Positions 41,601-50,073 of a DNA stretch of 64,000 nucleotides are shown here, piece after piece. Under the pieces are notes generated by a model. The model saw nothing but the letters and a program-made list of their open reading frames with translations. It was not told where the DNA came from and made no database searches. The DNA comes from an uncultured Oscillospiraceae bacterium (lineage in GTDB: Bacteria; Bacillota; Clostridia; Oscillospirales; Acutalibacteraceae): positions 62,001-126,000 of the forward strand of contig CATXDC010000004.1 in assembly GCA_958366985.1 (NCBI GenBank), in the 5' to 3' direction. Position 1 is the first letter of the stretch. The number at the start of each line of letters is the position of its first letter. Both the position numbers and the translations under genes were made by a program.

Positions 41601-41620
41601 CTTGGTACATTTATACCAAG
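41601..41620 (+). promoter_or_regulatory. Palindromic site in front of the glycosidase gene
   Basis: CTTGGTA and TACCAAG form a perfect 7-bp inverted repeat around CATTTA. It overlaps a possible -35 (TTGGTA, 41602-41607) paired with TTATAA (41626-41631) at 18 bp. No T-run follows, so it is not a terminator. It is a candidate operator; the binding protein is unknown. Confidence 0.4.
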
Positions 41621-41677
41621 AATACTTATAAAAGCTACCGACATAAATTCCGACGAAAATTTGAGGAGTAATTAATA

Positions 41678-43399
41678 ATGAAAGAAAAACAGCTTCTGAA
41701 ACTGCATAAAAATGAATTTATAGTATACGGCTATGAGTCCGAAGGCAAGCACATAATTCCACCCCATTTTCAGCCTAAAAGATTTTATGGCGATACGCTG
41801 CTTTGGATTTTACCAAAAAAGGCAGATGAGGGCTTTTCGCAGAAAATAACCTGCAAAAACTACAAAATCGTAAAAACTGTAAACTTTATAAAAATCTATT
41901 TGTACGGAGAAAGCAGCACAGAAAAATATCCATCCAGACCGCTGTGCGATTTCTTCGGCATGAGATTTTCCTTTGAAATTGACAGCGGAGAGATGTTTCA
42001 AAAAACCTTTGCCAGATTTTACTGGGATAATCAGCTCAATCAGATAGCCGAAAGAACATTTATCAGGAAAAAGAAAGATATACGTGAAGGCTATGTTCTT
42101 TCAACGCTCAACGAAAAAGTTTATGCGGGAACGTATCCGGCTGTGGACCATGAGTTTCATATGAAAGGGCGCTTTGCCGTAGGCGGAAAGGCCGAGGCAG
42201 AACTTATAAAGAGGATGCTGGAGCTTCAGCTTAAAATAATGCGTGAGGATAAAAAAGGGCTTTCGAGAAATGTATGTGCAGTTCAGCCCAACAGAATAAG
42301 GGAGTATAACGTCTGGCGAAGCAGCAGAAACAGAAAAAAGCGAGCCCAAATGTTCAGAATTACGGCTAATATTGAATTTATTGAGGGACTGTATAACTAT
42401 TACTCTCTTACAAAAGACATGGAGTTCATAAAAAGGAATATAACTGCTGCCGAAAAAAACTGTGATTATATTGAAAGTTTTATAACCCCGGAATATCTTC
42501 TAAACTCCCATGTCTATTATGAAGATCAGGTTATAAAGGACGGACCGGTTTTGCAGGCTCAGCTTTTCGCCGTAAACAGCTTTCGGCTTATGGCTGAAAT
42601 TGAAAATTTGCTGGGCAGAGAAAAAAAGCGTATCCATTACATTAATCTTTCTGAAAAGCTCGGCGCCGCCGCTGTCAAAAGCTATCCCGATGGATTTTGG
42701 GACAATGATAAAAAACGGTTCATAGACTGGATAGACAAGGACGGCATTTCCCATGATCATATTCATCTGCTTGCCAATGAGCTGCCGGAGATGTTTAATC
42801 TTTGCACTCAGGATCAGGCGCTGCATTGCCGTAAAATTATAGAAGAGCACACAGAAGTTTTCGAAAAATTTCCAAGCTTTGTAGCTGCTAAAATCGAAGA
42901 TTACACGGATTCAGAAATCGGCTCCGGAGGTCCTTATGATTTATGTGCAGCAGGCAGATACTGGTGCTGGGATGCCGAATACACCGCTTTCCGGAAAGAT
43001 GGGGAAAAGCTCAGAAAGCAATTGAAGCAAATAGCTGTTCAGGCCGAAAAAGACGGATATTTCATGGGTGAAAGATACGACATGAACTACGTCTACTATA
43101 ATACTGGAAAGGACTCACAGCACAACTGGCACGGAGCTTCGCTTTATTATGAGTATCCCAATGTTTTCCAGTATGTGCTTATATGCAAATACATAGGAGT
43201 CCGCAGAGGATTTAACTGTGACATTGAGATTGAACCCATGTTTTCAAAGGGCAAGGTAATACTGGAAACTTACGGAATAGAATTTGAAGCAGAAGACAAA
43301 AAATTAAAATCTGTTACGAACCTTACATCCGAACCCATTACTGTCGGATATAAAAATCAGATTATAACTCTGCCTGCGTCAGATAAAATCTTATTTTAA
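41678..43399 (+). CDS. Putative six-hairpin glycosidase-like protein
   Basis: 573 aa, no signal peptide. The N-terminal third (about 1-170) is beta-rich. The middle and C-terminal parts (about 180-500) look like an (alpha/alpha)6 barrel as in six-hairpin glycosidases, with segments such as YESFITPEYLLNSHVYY-like repeats, DGFWDNDKKRFIDWIDKDG, HDHIHLLANELP, GSGGPYDLCAAGRYWCWDAEY and NWHGASLYYEYPNVFQYVL. A short beta tail closes the protein. Acidic residues Asp/Glu in DGFWDND, HDH and CWDAEY are possible catalytic groups. I cannot assign a GH family or substrate. It stands between the AraC gene and a terminator, so it is probably part of the same sugar response. ATG after GGAG. Confidence 0.6.
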   Translation: MKEKQLLKLHKNEFIVYGYESEGKHIIPPHFQPKRFYGDTLLWILPKKADEGFSQKITCKNYKIVKTVNFIKIYLYGESSTEKYPSRPLCDFFGMRFSFEIDSGEMFQKTFARFYWDNQLNQIAERTFIRKKKDIREGYVLSTLNEKVYAGTYPAVDHEFHMKGRFAVGGKAEAELIKRMLELQLKIMREDKKGLSRNVCAVQPNRIREYNVWRSSRNRKKRAQMFRITANIEFIEGLYNYYSLTKDMEFIKRNITAAEKNCDYIESFITPEYLLNSHVYYEDQVIKDGPVLQAQLFAVNSFRLMAEIENLLGREKKRIHYINLSEKLGAAAVKSYPDGFWDNDKKRFIDWIDKDGISHDHIHLLANELPEMFNLCTQDQALHCRKIIEEHTEVFEKFPSFVAAKIEDYTDSEIGSGGPYDLCAAGRYWCWDAEYTAFRKDGEKLRKQLKQIAVQAEKDGYFMGERYDMNYVYYNTGKDSQHNWHGASLYYEYPNVFQYVLICKYIGVRRGFNCDIEIEPMFSKGKVILETYGIEFEAEDKKLKSVTNLTSEPITVGYKNQIITLPASDKILF

Positions 43400-43430
43400 A
43401 ATATGTTAAGCTAAATATATGATTAATTGC

Positions 43431-43470
43431 AAAAAGACCGCATCGTAACCGATGCGGTCTTAGATTTTTA
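43431..43470 (+). terminator. Terminator after the glycosidase gene
   Basis: A 12-bp perfect stem, AAGACCGCATCG / CGATGCGGTCTT (43434-43461), with TAAC loop and following TTTTT. The A-run before it could let it end minus-strand transcription from the molybdenum hydroxylase genes as well. Confidence 0.9.
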
Positions 43471-43558
43471 ACAAAGAAAGTTATTTTAAGTTAAACAGCA
43501 TTAACTAGCCTTAAGAAAACTGAATTATCATGTTTATTATCTGCTTGCTGGTGTTTAT

Positions 43559-45871
43559 TTACTGTTTGCTGTCACTTGGTGTTTTGCTCATTTTGTCTGC
43601 CAAACCCATGGCGATTTTTTCCGGAGTTATGGGAAGCTCCGTAAATCTTAATCCTGTGGCATTATAGACAGCATCACTTATGGCTCCTAAGGGTGTGTTT
43701 ATTACAACTTCACCTATGGATTTTGCTCCGAAAGGTCCGCTTTCTTCATAGCTGCTTTCAAACTCCACACGGATTCTGCCTATATCCGTTCTCGCCGGAA
43801 TCTTATACTGCATAAGGGAATTTTCCGCAAGTCTTCCCTTTGCATCATAAGTGATATTCTCAGTAAGAGTCATACCTATTCCCTGAAGTATTCCTCCCTC
43901 AGCCTGAACCCTCGCAAGGTTCGGATTTACGGGAGTACCGCAGTCAACGGCGGCGGCGTAATCAATTACCTTTACCTCACCTGTTTCGGTATCCACCTCT
44001 ATTTCGGCAGCTCCTACCATAAACGGAGGCGGTGAATTGGGTGAAGTGTGGGTATAAGCCGCCTCAAGAGCTATATTATTGCCTGCCATTGAAGCTGTGG
44101 CTATATCGCCGATTGAAACACTCTTTTCACGGTTCTTTGTGAAAACTGCTTTTCCGTCAAATTCGGTATCATTTTCTGAACATCCCAGTATTTTTGCGCC
44201 GAGACGGCAGATTTTCTCTCTGAGCTCCAGCGCCGCTTTTTCTGTTGCCTTACCGGTAACATAAGTTGTACTTGAAGCGTATGAACCTGAATCATAGGGC
44301 GATGCGTCGGTATCGGCTCCTAAAACGGTTATATTATCTACACTGCATTCGAGTACCTCTGCCGCAATCTGGGCAAGAATGGTATCACAGCCTGTTCCCA
44401 TATCGGCTGCGGCAATTCGCATTGTGTAGAATCCGTCGTCATTGAGCTTAAGAGAACAGGAACCTACATCCAGTCCCGAAATACCTGAACCCTGCATAGC
44501 CATTGCCATACCTACGGCTCTGACCTTGGTATCGCTCACTTTTCGGCAGGGATATTTTTCATCCCAGTCTATCATCTCTTTAACTCGCTTTAAACAGCGA
44601 TCAAGGGCACAGCTTGTGTTCGGTTCATTATAATATGCGGGCATTATTTCGCCCTCTTTTACCATATTCTCTTCCCTGAGCGCAATGGGGTCTTTATCAA
44701 TAATATGGGCAAGCTCATTTACGGCACTTTCAACGGCAAAAAGTCCCTGGGTTGCACCGTATCCTCTGTAAGCTCCCGCAGACATAACATTTGTATAAAC
44801 AACATCGTAGGCAAAGCGGAAAGCCTCTGCCTTTGCGTAAAGAGGAATTGATTTGTGTCCCGTAAGTCCTACCGTTGTAGGTCCGTGCTCTCCGTATGCG
44901 CCGGTATTTGAAAGAGTGTACATATCAATGGCTCTTATTGTACCGTCTTTCATGGCTCCAAGACGTACTTTTATCTCCATTTCATGTCTCGGAGAAGATG
45001 CTATCATGGATTCTTCTCTTGTAAAGATTATCTTAGAGGGCTTTTTGGTTTTCCATGTAACGAAAGCCGGATATATTTCACTTACTGAGCTTTGCTTTGC
45101 GCCGAATCCTCCGCCTATTCTGGGCTTCGTAACCCTTATCATGGATTTCGGAATACCCAGTGCGTTTGAAATTATTCTGCGGCAGTGGAAGACGATCTGT
45201 GTTGAGCTTACAACATTAAGTCTTCCGTAAGCGTCAATGGTGCAGAAAGTTCTGAAAGTTTCCATCATCGCCTGCTGGTTTGCCTTTGTATGATATGTGC
45301 GTTCTACTACAACGTCACAGTCATCGAGAACTTTATCCACGTCGCCCATTTTGTTAACCTCATGGGCGCAGAGATTTCTTTTATTATCCGCTCCTACGGG
45401 ACAAAGGGATTCCCAGTTTTCCTCCGGGTGCACAAGAATTTTGTTATCCTTTGCGTTTCTGAAATCAAGAAGTGGCTCTAAAACATTATATTTAACCTTG
45501 ATAAGTTTAAGAGCTTTCGCTGCGCTTTTTTCATCCTTTGCGGCGACTATTGCGGCAACATCTCCAACAAAACGCATATGCCTGTCCAGTATAAGCCTGT
45601 CATAGGGGCTGGGCTCCGGATAGGTCTGACCTGCAAGGGTAAAACGTCTTGAGTTCTGGTCAACGTCCTTCCATGTATAAATCGCCTCAACTCCCGGCAC
45701 TTTAAGGGCTATATCGGTATTTATATCTTCAATAACAGCATTGGCATAGGGAGAACGCAGAAGCTTTACAATAAGACAGTTTGACGGCGCAATATCATCC
45801 GTATAGACAGGCTGACCTGTTAAAAGCTGCATTGCATCCTTTTTTCTCACAGGACTGTTTACGCTTTTCAT
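43559..45871 (-). CDS. Xanthine dehydrogenase-family molybdenum-binding subunit
   Basis: 770 aa catalytic subunit of a molybdenum hydroxylase. Visible are the N-terminal aldehyde oxidase/xanthine dehydrogenase a/b hammerhead domain (VRKKDAMQLLTGQPVYTDD), the cofactor-binding motifs GGGFGAKQSSVSE and GAYRGYGATQGLFAVES, AADMGTGCDTILAQIAAE, and the catalytic glutamate in GAKSIGEVVINTPLGA. It hydroxylates a purine, N-heterocycle or aldehyde; the exact substrate is not evident. The start at 45871 is set by the ATGA overlap with the 2Fe-2S gene and by GGGAG upstream. Together with the next two genes it forms an operon FAD - 2Fe-2S - Mo. Confidence 0.92.
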   Translation of the reverse strand: MKSVNSPVRKKDAMQLLTGQPVYTDDIAPSNCLIVKLLRSPYANAVIEDINTDIALKVPGVEAIYTWKDVDQNSRRFTLAGQTYPEPSPYDRLILDRHMRFVGDVAAIVAAKDEKSAAKALKLIKVKYNVLEPLLDFRNAKDNKILVHPEENWESLCPVGADNKRNLCAHEVNKMGDVDKVLDDCDVVVERTYHTKANQQAMMETFRTFCTIDAYGRLNVVSSTQIVFHCRRIISNALGIPKSMIRVTKPRIGGGFGAKQSSVSEIYPAFVTWKTKKPSKIIFTREESMIASSPRHEMEIKVRLGAMKDGTIRAIDMYTLSNTGAYGEHGPTTVGLTGHKSIPLYAKAEAFRFAYDVVYTNVMSAGAYRGYGATQGLFAVESAVNELAHIIDKDPIALREENMVKEGEIMPAYYNEPNTSCALDRCLKRVKEMIDWDEKYPCRKVSDTKVRAVGMAMAMQGSGISGLDVGSCSLKLNDDGFYTMRIAAADMGTGCDTILAQIAAEVLECSVDNITVLGADTDASPYDSGSYASSTTYVTGKATEKAALELREKICRLGAKILGCSENDTEFDGKAVFTKNREKSVSIGDIATASMAGNNIALEAAYTHTSPNSPPPFMVGAAEIEVDTETGEVKVIDYAAAVDCGTPVNPNLARVQAEGGILQGIGMTLTENITYDAKGRLAENSLMQYKIPARTDIGRIRVEFESSYEESGPFGAKSIGEVVINTPLGAISDAVYNATGLRFTELPITPEKIAMGLADKMSKTPSDSKQ

Positions 45872-46329
45872 GACTTTTTCTCCCTCCATTTAAGATATTC
45901 CTTTATTCCTCTGAGCTGACCCTCATAGCCTGAACAGCGGCAGAGATTGCCTGCAAGATAGGCTTTTATCTCCTCGTCATCAGGATTGGGATTTTCACGC
46001 AGAAGGGCAATTGTATTCATTACAAAACCGGGATTGCAGAAACCGCACTGCTCGGCTCCCTGATCTGCTATAAAAGCGGCAAACTCCTCTGCCTCACTGC
46101 CTATTCCCTCAAGGGTAGTGACTTTTCTTCCGTTGGCTCTCGCAGCCAGAACGGAGCAGGAAAGCACCGGCTTATCGTCAAGGAATACAGTGCACAGTCC
46201 GCAGTTAGAGGTTTCACATCCTCTTTTCACACTGAAACAGTCATGACTGCGCACAAAATCTATAAGGAGCATATCTGGCTCAATATCCTCTGTTATCTTT
46301 TTATTGTTGAGAATAAGTGAAATTTTCAT
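45868..46329 (-). CDS. Xanthine dehydrogenase-family 2Fe-2S subunit
   Basis: 153 aa with two [2Fe-2S] clusters. The plant ferredoxin-like cluster uses CETSNCGLC plus a later cysteine at VLSCSV; the helical-domain cluster uses CGFCNPG and NLCRCSGYEG. It passes electrons from the Mo subunit to the FAD subunit. Both neighbouring gene junctions are ATGA overlaps, so the three subunits are translationally coupled. Confidence 0.95.
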   Translation of the reverse strand: MKISLILNNKKITEDIEPDMLLIDFVRSHDCFSVKRGCETSNCGLCTVFLDDKPVLSCSVLAARANGRKVTTLEGIGSEAEEFAAFIADQGAEQCGFCNPGFVMNTIALLRENPNPDDEEIKAYLAGNLCRCSGYEGQLRGIKEYLKWREKKS

Positions 46330-47123
46330 TTCTGCTCCTCCTTTTCCATAATTTCAAGACAGCATCTTTTTACAAGAACTTTCACAAGATGCTCCCTGTA
46401 CTCTTTTCCGGCTCTTACGTTTGCTGAAACCGGAACCTTACTCTGAACATACTGAGCAAATTTCTCAGCGCTTTCCGAAGTCATATTGGCAAAAACATTT
46501 TCATCATCCGAAACAATTACAGCCCGCATGGGTCTTGCTCCGATTGCAGCTTTTACCTTTCCATCAATTCTGCTTACACAGCAGGTAAGTACCGGGAAAT
46601 CCGTAGAGGAATTTCTCACGCTCTCATAAGCGAATACTCCCGGCGTTTTCTTTACTATAATTGAAACTATAATGTCCCTGTCATATTTTGATGCGGCAAA
46701 TTCCGCAAGAGGCACAATGCCGCCTTTATAAAGCTCAACATAGGAATCCATCGCCATGAACATTGTCAGAACATCGGAAAAACCATATCGGCCGTAAATA
46801 CTGCCGCCAAGTGTAGCGCTGTTTCGGAACTGTACGCCTACAATATGTTTAAGGCTCTCTTTCACGGCTCCACAGGTATATTGCTCAAGTCCCTCATGGT
46901 TTTCAAGGCTTCTGAGTGTAACCATTGAGCCGATTTTGAACTGGGTTTCGGTTTCCTCTATTTTATCAAGACCGAGGCCCGATAAATCTATAACGGTGTT
47001 ATATCGCTTTTTGCTCATCTTCATCCACAGCATACCGCCTATAACGGCATTGTTCTTTTTTTGATTAAGCTGCCATGCTTCTTCCAAAGTTTCGGCCGCT
47101 TTATATTCCGAGAAAGTAATCAT
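46326..47123 (-). CDS. Xanthine dehydrogenase-family FAD-binding subunit
   Basis: 265 aa. The FAD-binding domain (about 1-170) has NNAVIGGMLWMKMSKKRY and the flavin-binding motif SATLGGSIYGRYGFSDVLTM. The CO dehydrogenase flavoprotein-like C-terminal domain follows (about 175-262). The ATG at 47123 follows GGAGG by 5 nt and starts with the family's usual ITFSEYKAAETLEEAW. Longer in-frame starts are less likely. It is the first gene of the operon, with a promoter divergent from the importer operon. Confidence 0.92.
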   Translation of the reverse strand: MITFSEYKAAETLEEAWQLNQKKNNAVIGGMLWMKMSKKRYNTVIDLSGLGLDKIEETETQFKIGSMVTLRSLENHEGLEQYTCGAVKESLKHIVGVQFRNSATLGGSIYGRYGFSDVLTMFMAMDSYVELYKGGIVPLAEFAASKYDRDIIVSIIVKKTPGVFAYESVRNSSTDFPVLTCCVSRIDGKVKAAIGARPMRAVIVSDDENVFANMTSESAEKFAQYVQSKVPVSANVRAGKEYREHLVKVLVKRCCLEIMEKEEQK

Positions 47124-47165
47124 AATAACCTCCATATGAGACTTATAATACTGTATTTCCTTTTC

Positions 47166-47195
47166 ATTATAGAGGAGATATTGTAAAAAGTCCAA
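47166..47195 (-). promoter_or_regulatory. Promoter of the molybdenum hydroxylase operon
   Basis: On the minus strand TTGGAC (47195-47190) and TATAAT (47171-47166), 18 bp apart, 43 bp before the FAD-subunit ATG. Its -35 lies within the spacer of the divergent plus-strand promoter, so the two cannot be occupied together. Confidence 0.6.
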
Positions 47196-47209
47196 TATTA
47201 TGATAAAAT
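47181..47209 (+). promoter_or_regulatory. Promoter of the importer operon
   Basis: TTGTAA (47181-47186) and TAAAAT (47204-47209) with a 17-bp spacer. Transcription would start near 47216, inside the palindrome at 47213-47236. Confidence 0.55.
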
Positions 47210-47212
47210 CAG

Positions 47213-47236
47213 CGTTGTAGTTTATGTAGTATAACG
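47213..47236. promoter_or_regulatory. ModE-box-like palindrome
   Basis: CGTTGTAGT and AGTATAACG flank a 6-nt centre (TTATGT). The outer halves are CGTTGTA and, inverted, CGTTATA: one mismatch. The known ModE box has CG(C/T)TATATA halves with 6-7 nt between. It overlaps the predicted start of transcription of the importer operon, a position suited for repression, and lies within 20 bp of the hydroxylase promoter. Confidence 0.5.
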
Positions 47237-47261
47237 ACTAAAATTCAAGGAGGAGACAAAT

Positions 47262-48299
47262 ATGAAAAAAATTATAGCACTTATTCTCGCCATAACACTG
47301 CTTTTCTCATTTGCAGCCTGCACAGGTTCAAATGACAACGGAGAATCAAACAATTTAGGCGCAAATCTGGCGGCTGAAATGTCGTTCCCTGTAGAGCTCA
47401 CCGATCAGCTGGGCCGTGAAGTAACAATTGAGAAAAAGCCGGAAAAAATTGTAAGCGGATATTACATTTCCACAAGCCTGCTTATCGCTTTAGGTCTTGA
47501 GGATAACCTTGTGGGCATTGAGGCAAAAGCTGATTCACGTCCCATCTACAAGCTTGCCGCTCCCCAGCTTCTTGAGCTTCCCAGTGTAGGAACCGCAAAG
47601 AACTTTGATCTTGAGGGCTGTGCAGCTCTTAATCCTGATCTGGTTATTCTTCCCGCAAAATTAAAAGACAGTATTCCAGCTCTCGAAGAACTTGGAATAA
47701 CAGTTATTGCAATTAATCCCGAAGACAACGATCTTCTCAGTGAAGCAATCGATCTTGTTGCAGTAGCTACCGGAACTTTTGATAAAGCCAAGGAACTCAA
47801 AGCCTTCAATGAGAAACTTCTCAGCGAAATTGGAACTGCAATCAAAGACAGCGAAACTCCCTCAGTATACCTTTCAAGCAATGGCACATTCACAGCAGCA
47901 GCAGGTGCCAACATGTACCAGAATTCAATTATCCTTAATGCCGGCGGAACAAATGCTGCCGCAGAAATCACAGATACTTCATGGGCAAAGGTTTCCTATG
48001 AACAGATTAATAAATGGAATCCTGACGTTATTGTAATCGCTTCAGATGCCGATTATACAGTAGAAGACGTACTCTCAGATTCCGCTGTTTCTCAGGTTAC
48101 AGCCGTAAAGGAAAAGAGAGTTTACAAAATGCCCGATTCCTTTGAGTCATGGGATTCACCTGTTCCCAGCGGAGTTTTAGGTACCGCATGGCTTGCAAAC
48201 AAGCTTCATCCCGACAAGTATTCCGATGAAGCCTATGAAAAAGCGGTAAAAGAATTCTACGAAACCTTCTATGGCTTTACCCCCGATCTCCAAGCTTAA
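47262..48299 (+). CDS. ABC importer substrate-binding lipoprotein (helical-backbone type; predicted molybdate/tungstate)
   Basis: 345 aa. A lipoprotein signal peptide with lipobox FAAC (Cys about residue 20) and a Gly/Asn-rich linker precede a class III binding-protein domain (VELTDQLGREVTIEKKPEKIVSG shortened: LTDQLGREVTIEKKPEKIV, LEGCAALNPDLVILP, INKWNPDVIVIASDADY). This fold serves siderophores, haem, cobalamin and, in Haemophilus MolA, molybdate/tungstate. Context (molybdenum hydroxylase, ModE-like gene, ModE-box-like site) favours oxyanions. ATG after AAGGAGGAG. Confidence 0.85.
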   Translation: MKKIIALILAITLLFSFAACTGSNDNGESNNLGANLAAEMSFPVELTDQLGREVTIEKKPEKIVSGYYISTSLLIALGLEDNLVGIEAKADSRPIYKLAAPQLLELPSVGTAKNFDLEGCAALNPDLVILPAKLKDSIPALEELGITVIAINPEDNDLLSEAIDLVAVATGTFDKAKELKAFNEKLLSEIGTAIKDSETPSVYLSSNGTFTAAAGANMYQNSIILNAGGTNAAAEITDTSWAKVSYEQINKWNPDVIVIASDADYTVEDVLSDSAVSQVTAVKEKRVYKMPDSFESWDSPVPSGVLGTAWLANKLHPDKYSDEAYEKAVKEFYETFYGFTPDLQA

Positions 48300-48302
48300 G
48301 TC

Positions 48303-49286
48303 ATGAAAAACTCAAGAACATTTTTAATTTTAGCGGTCGCCGTAATCTTTACTGCGGCCGCAGTAATTATATCAATATGTACGGGACGCTATCACCTTAC
48401 AATCGGCTCGATTCTCAACGGAGACGAAATGGCGGTAAGGGTATTCCTCACTCTGCGTCTGCCAAGGGTAATAATGTCCGTTGTGGCAGGCTTTGCAATA
48501 GGCTGCGCCGGATGGGTTTATCAGACCATATTCAATAATCCGCTGGCTTCTCCCGATATTATAGGCGTTTCTTCAGGAGCCAGCGCCGGAGCCGCTTTTG
48601 CAATACTCTTTCTCTCCGGCGGAGCTTTTGCGGTAACCTCTTCCGCTTTTGTAGGCGGAATTATTGCGGTTATCCTCTCCCTCACACTATCGGCTGTATG
48701 CGGAAGAAATCAGATTGCATCAGTAGTTCTTTCAGGTATCGCCGTTAACGCCATTGCTCAGGCAATACTTATGACCCTCAAACTTGCAGCTGACCCAGAA
48801 AAACAGCTCGCTTCCATTGAATATTGGACTATGGGTTCTTTAAGCGCCGTTACAGCATCAAAAATTCCCGCTGCGGTCATTACCGCTTTGGCTTCAAGCT
48901 TTCTGCTTATCATTCTCCACCGTCAGATTCTTATTCTTTCTGCCGGAACCCATGAGGCAAAAATGCTCGGAGTAAATGTAAATTTCGTGCGTTTTACGGT
49001 GCTGATTCTGGCAACTCTGGCTGTTACCTCAGCAGTGAGTGTAACAGGACTTATCAGTTTTATCGGACTCCTCGCCCCACACTGCGCAAGACTTATAATG
49101 AAGCACAACAGAGCATCTTCAATGGTGCTGGGCGGAATTATGGGCGCACTTATTATGACTCTTGCAGACATTCTTGCACGCAGTATTACAAATACCGAGC
49201 TGCCCATAAGCATATTTACTTCACTTTTAGGAGCTCCATTTATGCTCTATCTTATTGCCAAAGGAGAGAAGAAATTTGGCTTCTGA
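48303..49286 (+). CDS. FecCD-family ABC importer permease
   Basis: 327 aa with about ten transmembrane helices, the BtuC/FecCD fold. Typical motifs are LRLPRVIMSVVAGFAIGCAG, NPLASPDIIGVSSGASAG, EYWTMGSLSAVT and FIGLLAPHCARLIMKHN, the last contacting the ATPase. One subunit forms the homodimeric channel. Starts 4 bp after the binding-protein gene with a weak ribosome binding site. Confidence 0.93.
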   Translation: MKNSRTFLILAVAVIFTAAAVIISICTGRYHLTIGSILNGDEMAVRVFLTLRLPRVIMSVVAGFAIGCAGWVYQTIFNNPLASPDIIGVSSGASAGAAFAILFLSGGAFAVTSSAFVGGIIAVILSLTLSAVCGRNQIASVVLSGIAVNAIAQAILMTLKLAADPEKQLASIEYWTMGSLSAVTASKIPAAVITALASSFLLIILHRQILILSAGTHEAKMLGVNVNFVRFTVLILATLAVTSAVSVTGLISFIGLLAPHCARLIMKHNRASSMVLGGIMGALIMTLADILARSITNTELPISIFTSLLGAPFMLYLIAKGEKKFGF

Positions 49287-50073
49287 TTTTTTCAGCATTA
49301 AAAATCTTTCCGTCAGCTTTGACGGCAAAAGCATACTGGAAAATGTTTCCTTTACTTTGGAAAAAGGAAGGCTCACCGGACTTTTAGGTGTAAACGGAAG
49401 CGGAAAAAGTACCCTCCTTAAAGGCATTTGCTCAATTTGCGGAACTTATGAAAGCTGCACAGTAGCAGGAGAAGAGATTAAAAAGCTCTCCGCCAAAAAG
49501 ACAGCTCAGCTTATAAGCTATATCCCACAAAAAAGCGGAATAGAGCTTTCGGTTTCCGTACTGGATACGGTACTTATGGGATATAATCCGGTACTGGGAA
49601 TATTTGAAAATCCAAATGAAGAGCAGAAAAAAAGAGCAGTTAAGGCAATCTGTGAGGTTGGACTTTCCGAAAAGATAAATGACAATTATCTCACTTTAAG
49701 CGAGGGACAAAAACAGCTTTGCATCCTTGCCAGAACAATGGTTCAGAACACAAAAATTTTACTTCTTGATGAGCCGGAAAGCTCCCTTGACTTTACAAAT
49801 AAGCGTATGCTTTTAAAGAAGGTAAAGGAAACTGTATACAACAAAGAAAAAGCTGCCCTTATATGTCTTCACGATCCCATGTGTGCCCTGGAATTCTGCG
49901 ACAGGCTTTTGATTATCTCAGAGGGAAAAATATGCGACAGCATAAACCCCAAAGAAGACAGCGAAGGAAAAACAGCAAATGCACTCAGGACTATTTACGG
50001 AAATATAGAGGTTTTCCGCCATAAGGGAAAGCTTTTCATAACTGAGGAGGAAAGCGATGAAACCCGGAATTAA
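49276..50073 (+). CDS. ABC importer ATP-binding protein (FecE/BtuD type)
   Basis: 265 aa. Walker A is GVNGSGKST, the Q-loop region is SYIPQKSGIELSVSVLDTVLMGYNP, the signature is LSEGQKQL, Walker B is ILLLDEPESSLD and the switch histidine is in ICLHDPM. The start is taken as TTG 49276, 9 nt after AAGGAG; a longer TTG frame start at 49255 would place the Shine-Dalgarno inside the gene. It overlaps the permease end by 11 bp and the ModE-like start by 17 bp. Confidence 0.92.
   Translation: MASDFFSIKNLSVSFDGKSILENVSFTLEKGRLTGLLGVNGSGKSTLLKGICSICGTYESCTVAGEEIKKLSAKKTAQLISYIPQKSGIELSVSVLDTVLMGYNPVLGIFENPNEEQKKRAVKAICEVGLSEKINDNYLTLSEGQKQLCILARTMVQNTKILLLDEPESSLDFTNKRMLLKKVKETVYNKEKAALICLHDPMCALEFCDRLLIISEGKICDSINPKEDSEGKTANALRTIYGNIEVFRHKGKLFITEEESDETRN

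Noticed and set aside
41601..41620. Palindrome as a terminator of the AraC gene
   Set aside because: No T-run follows on either strand.
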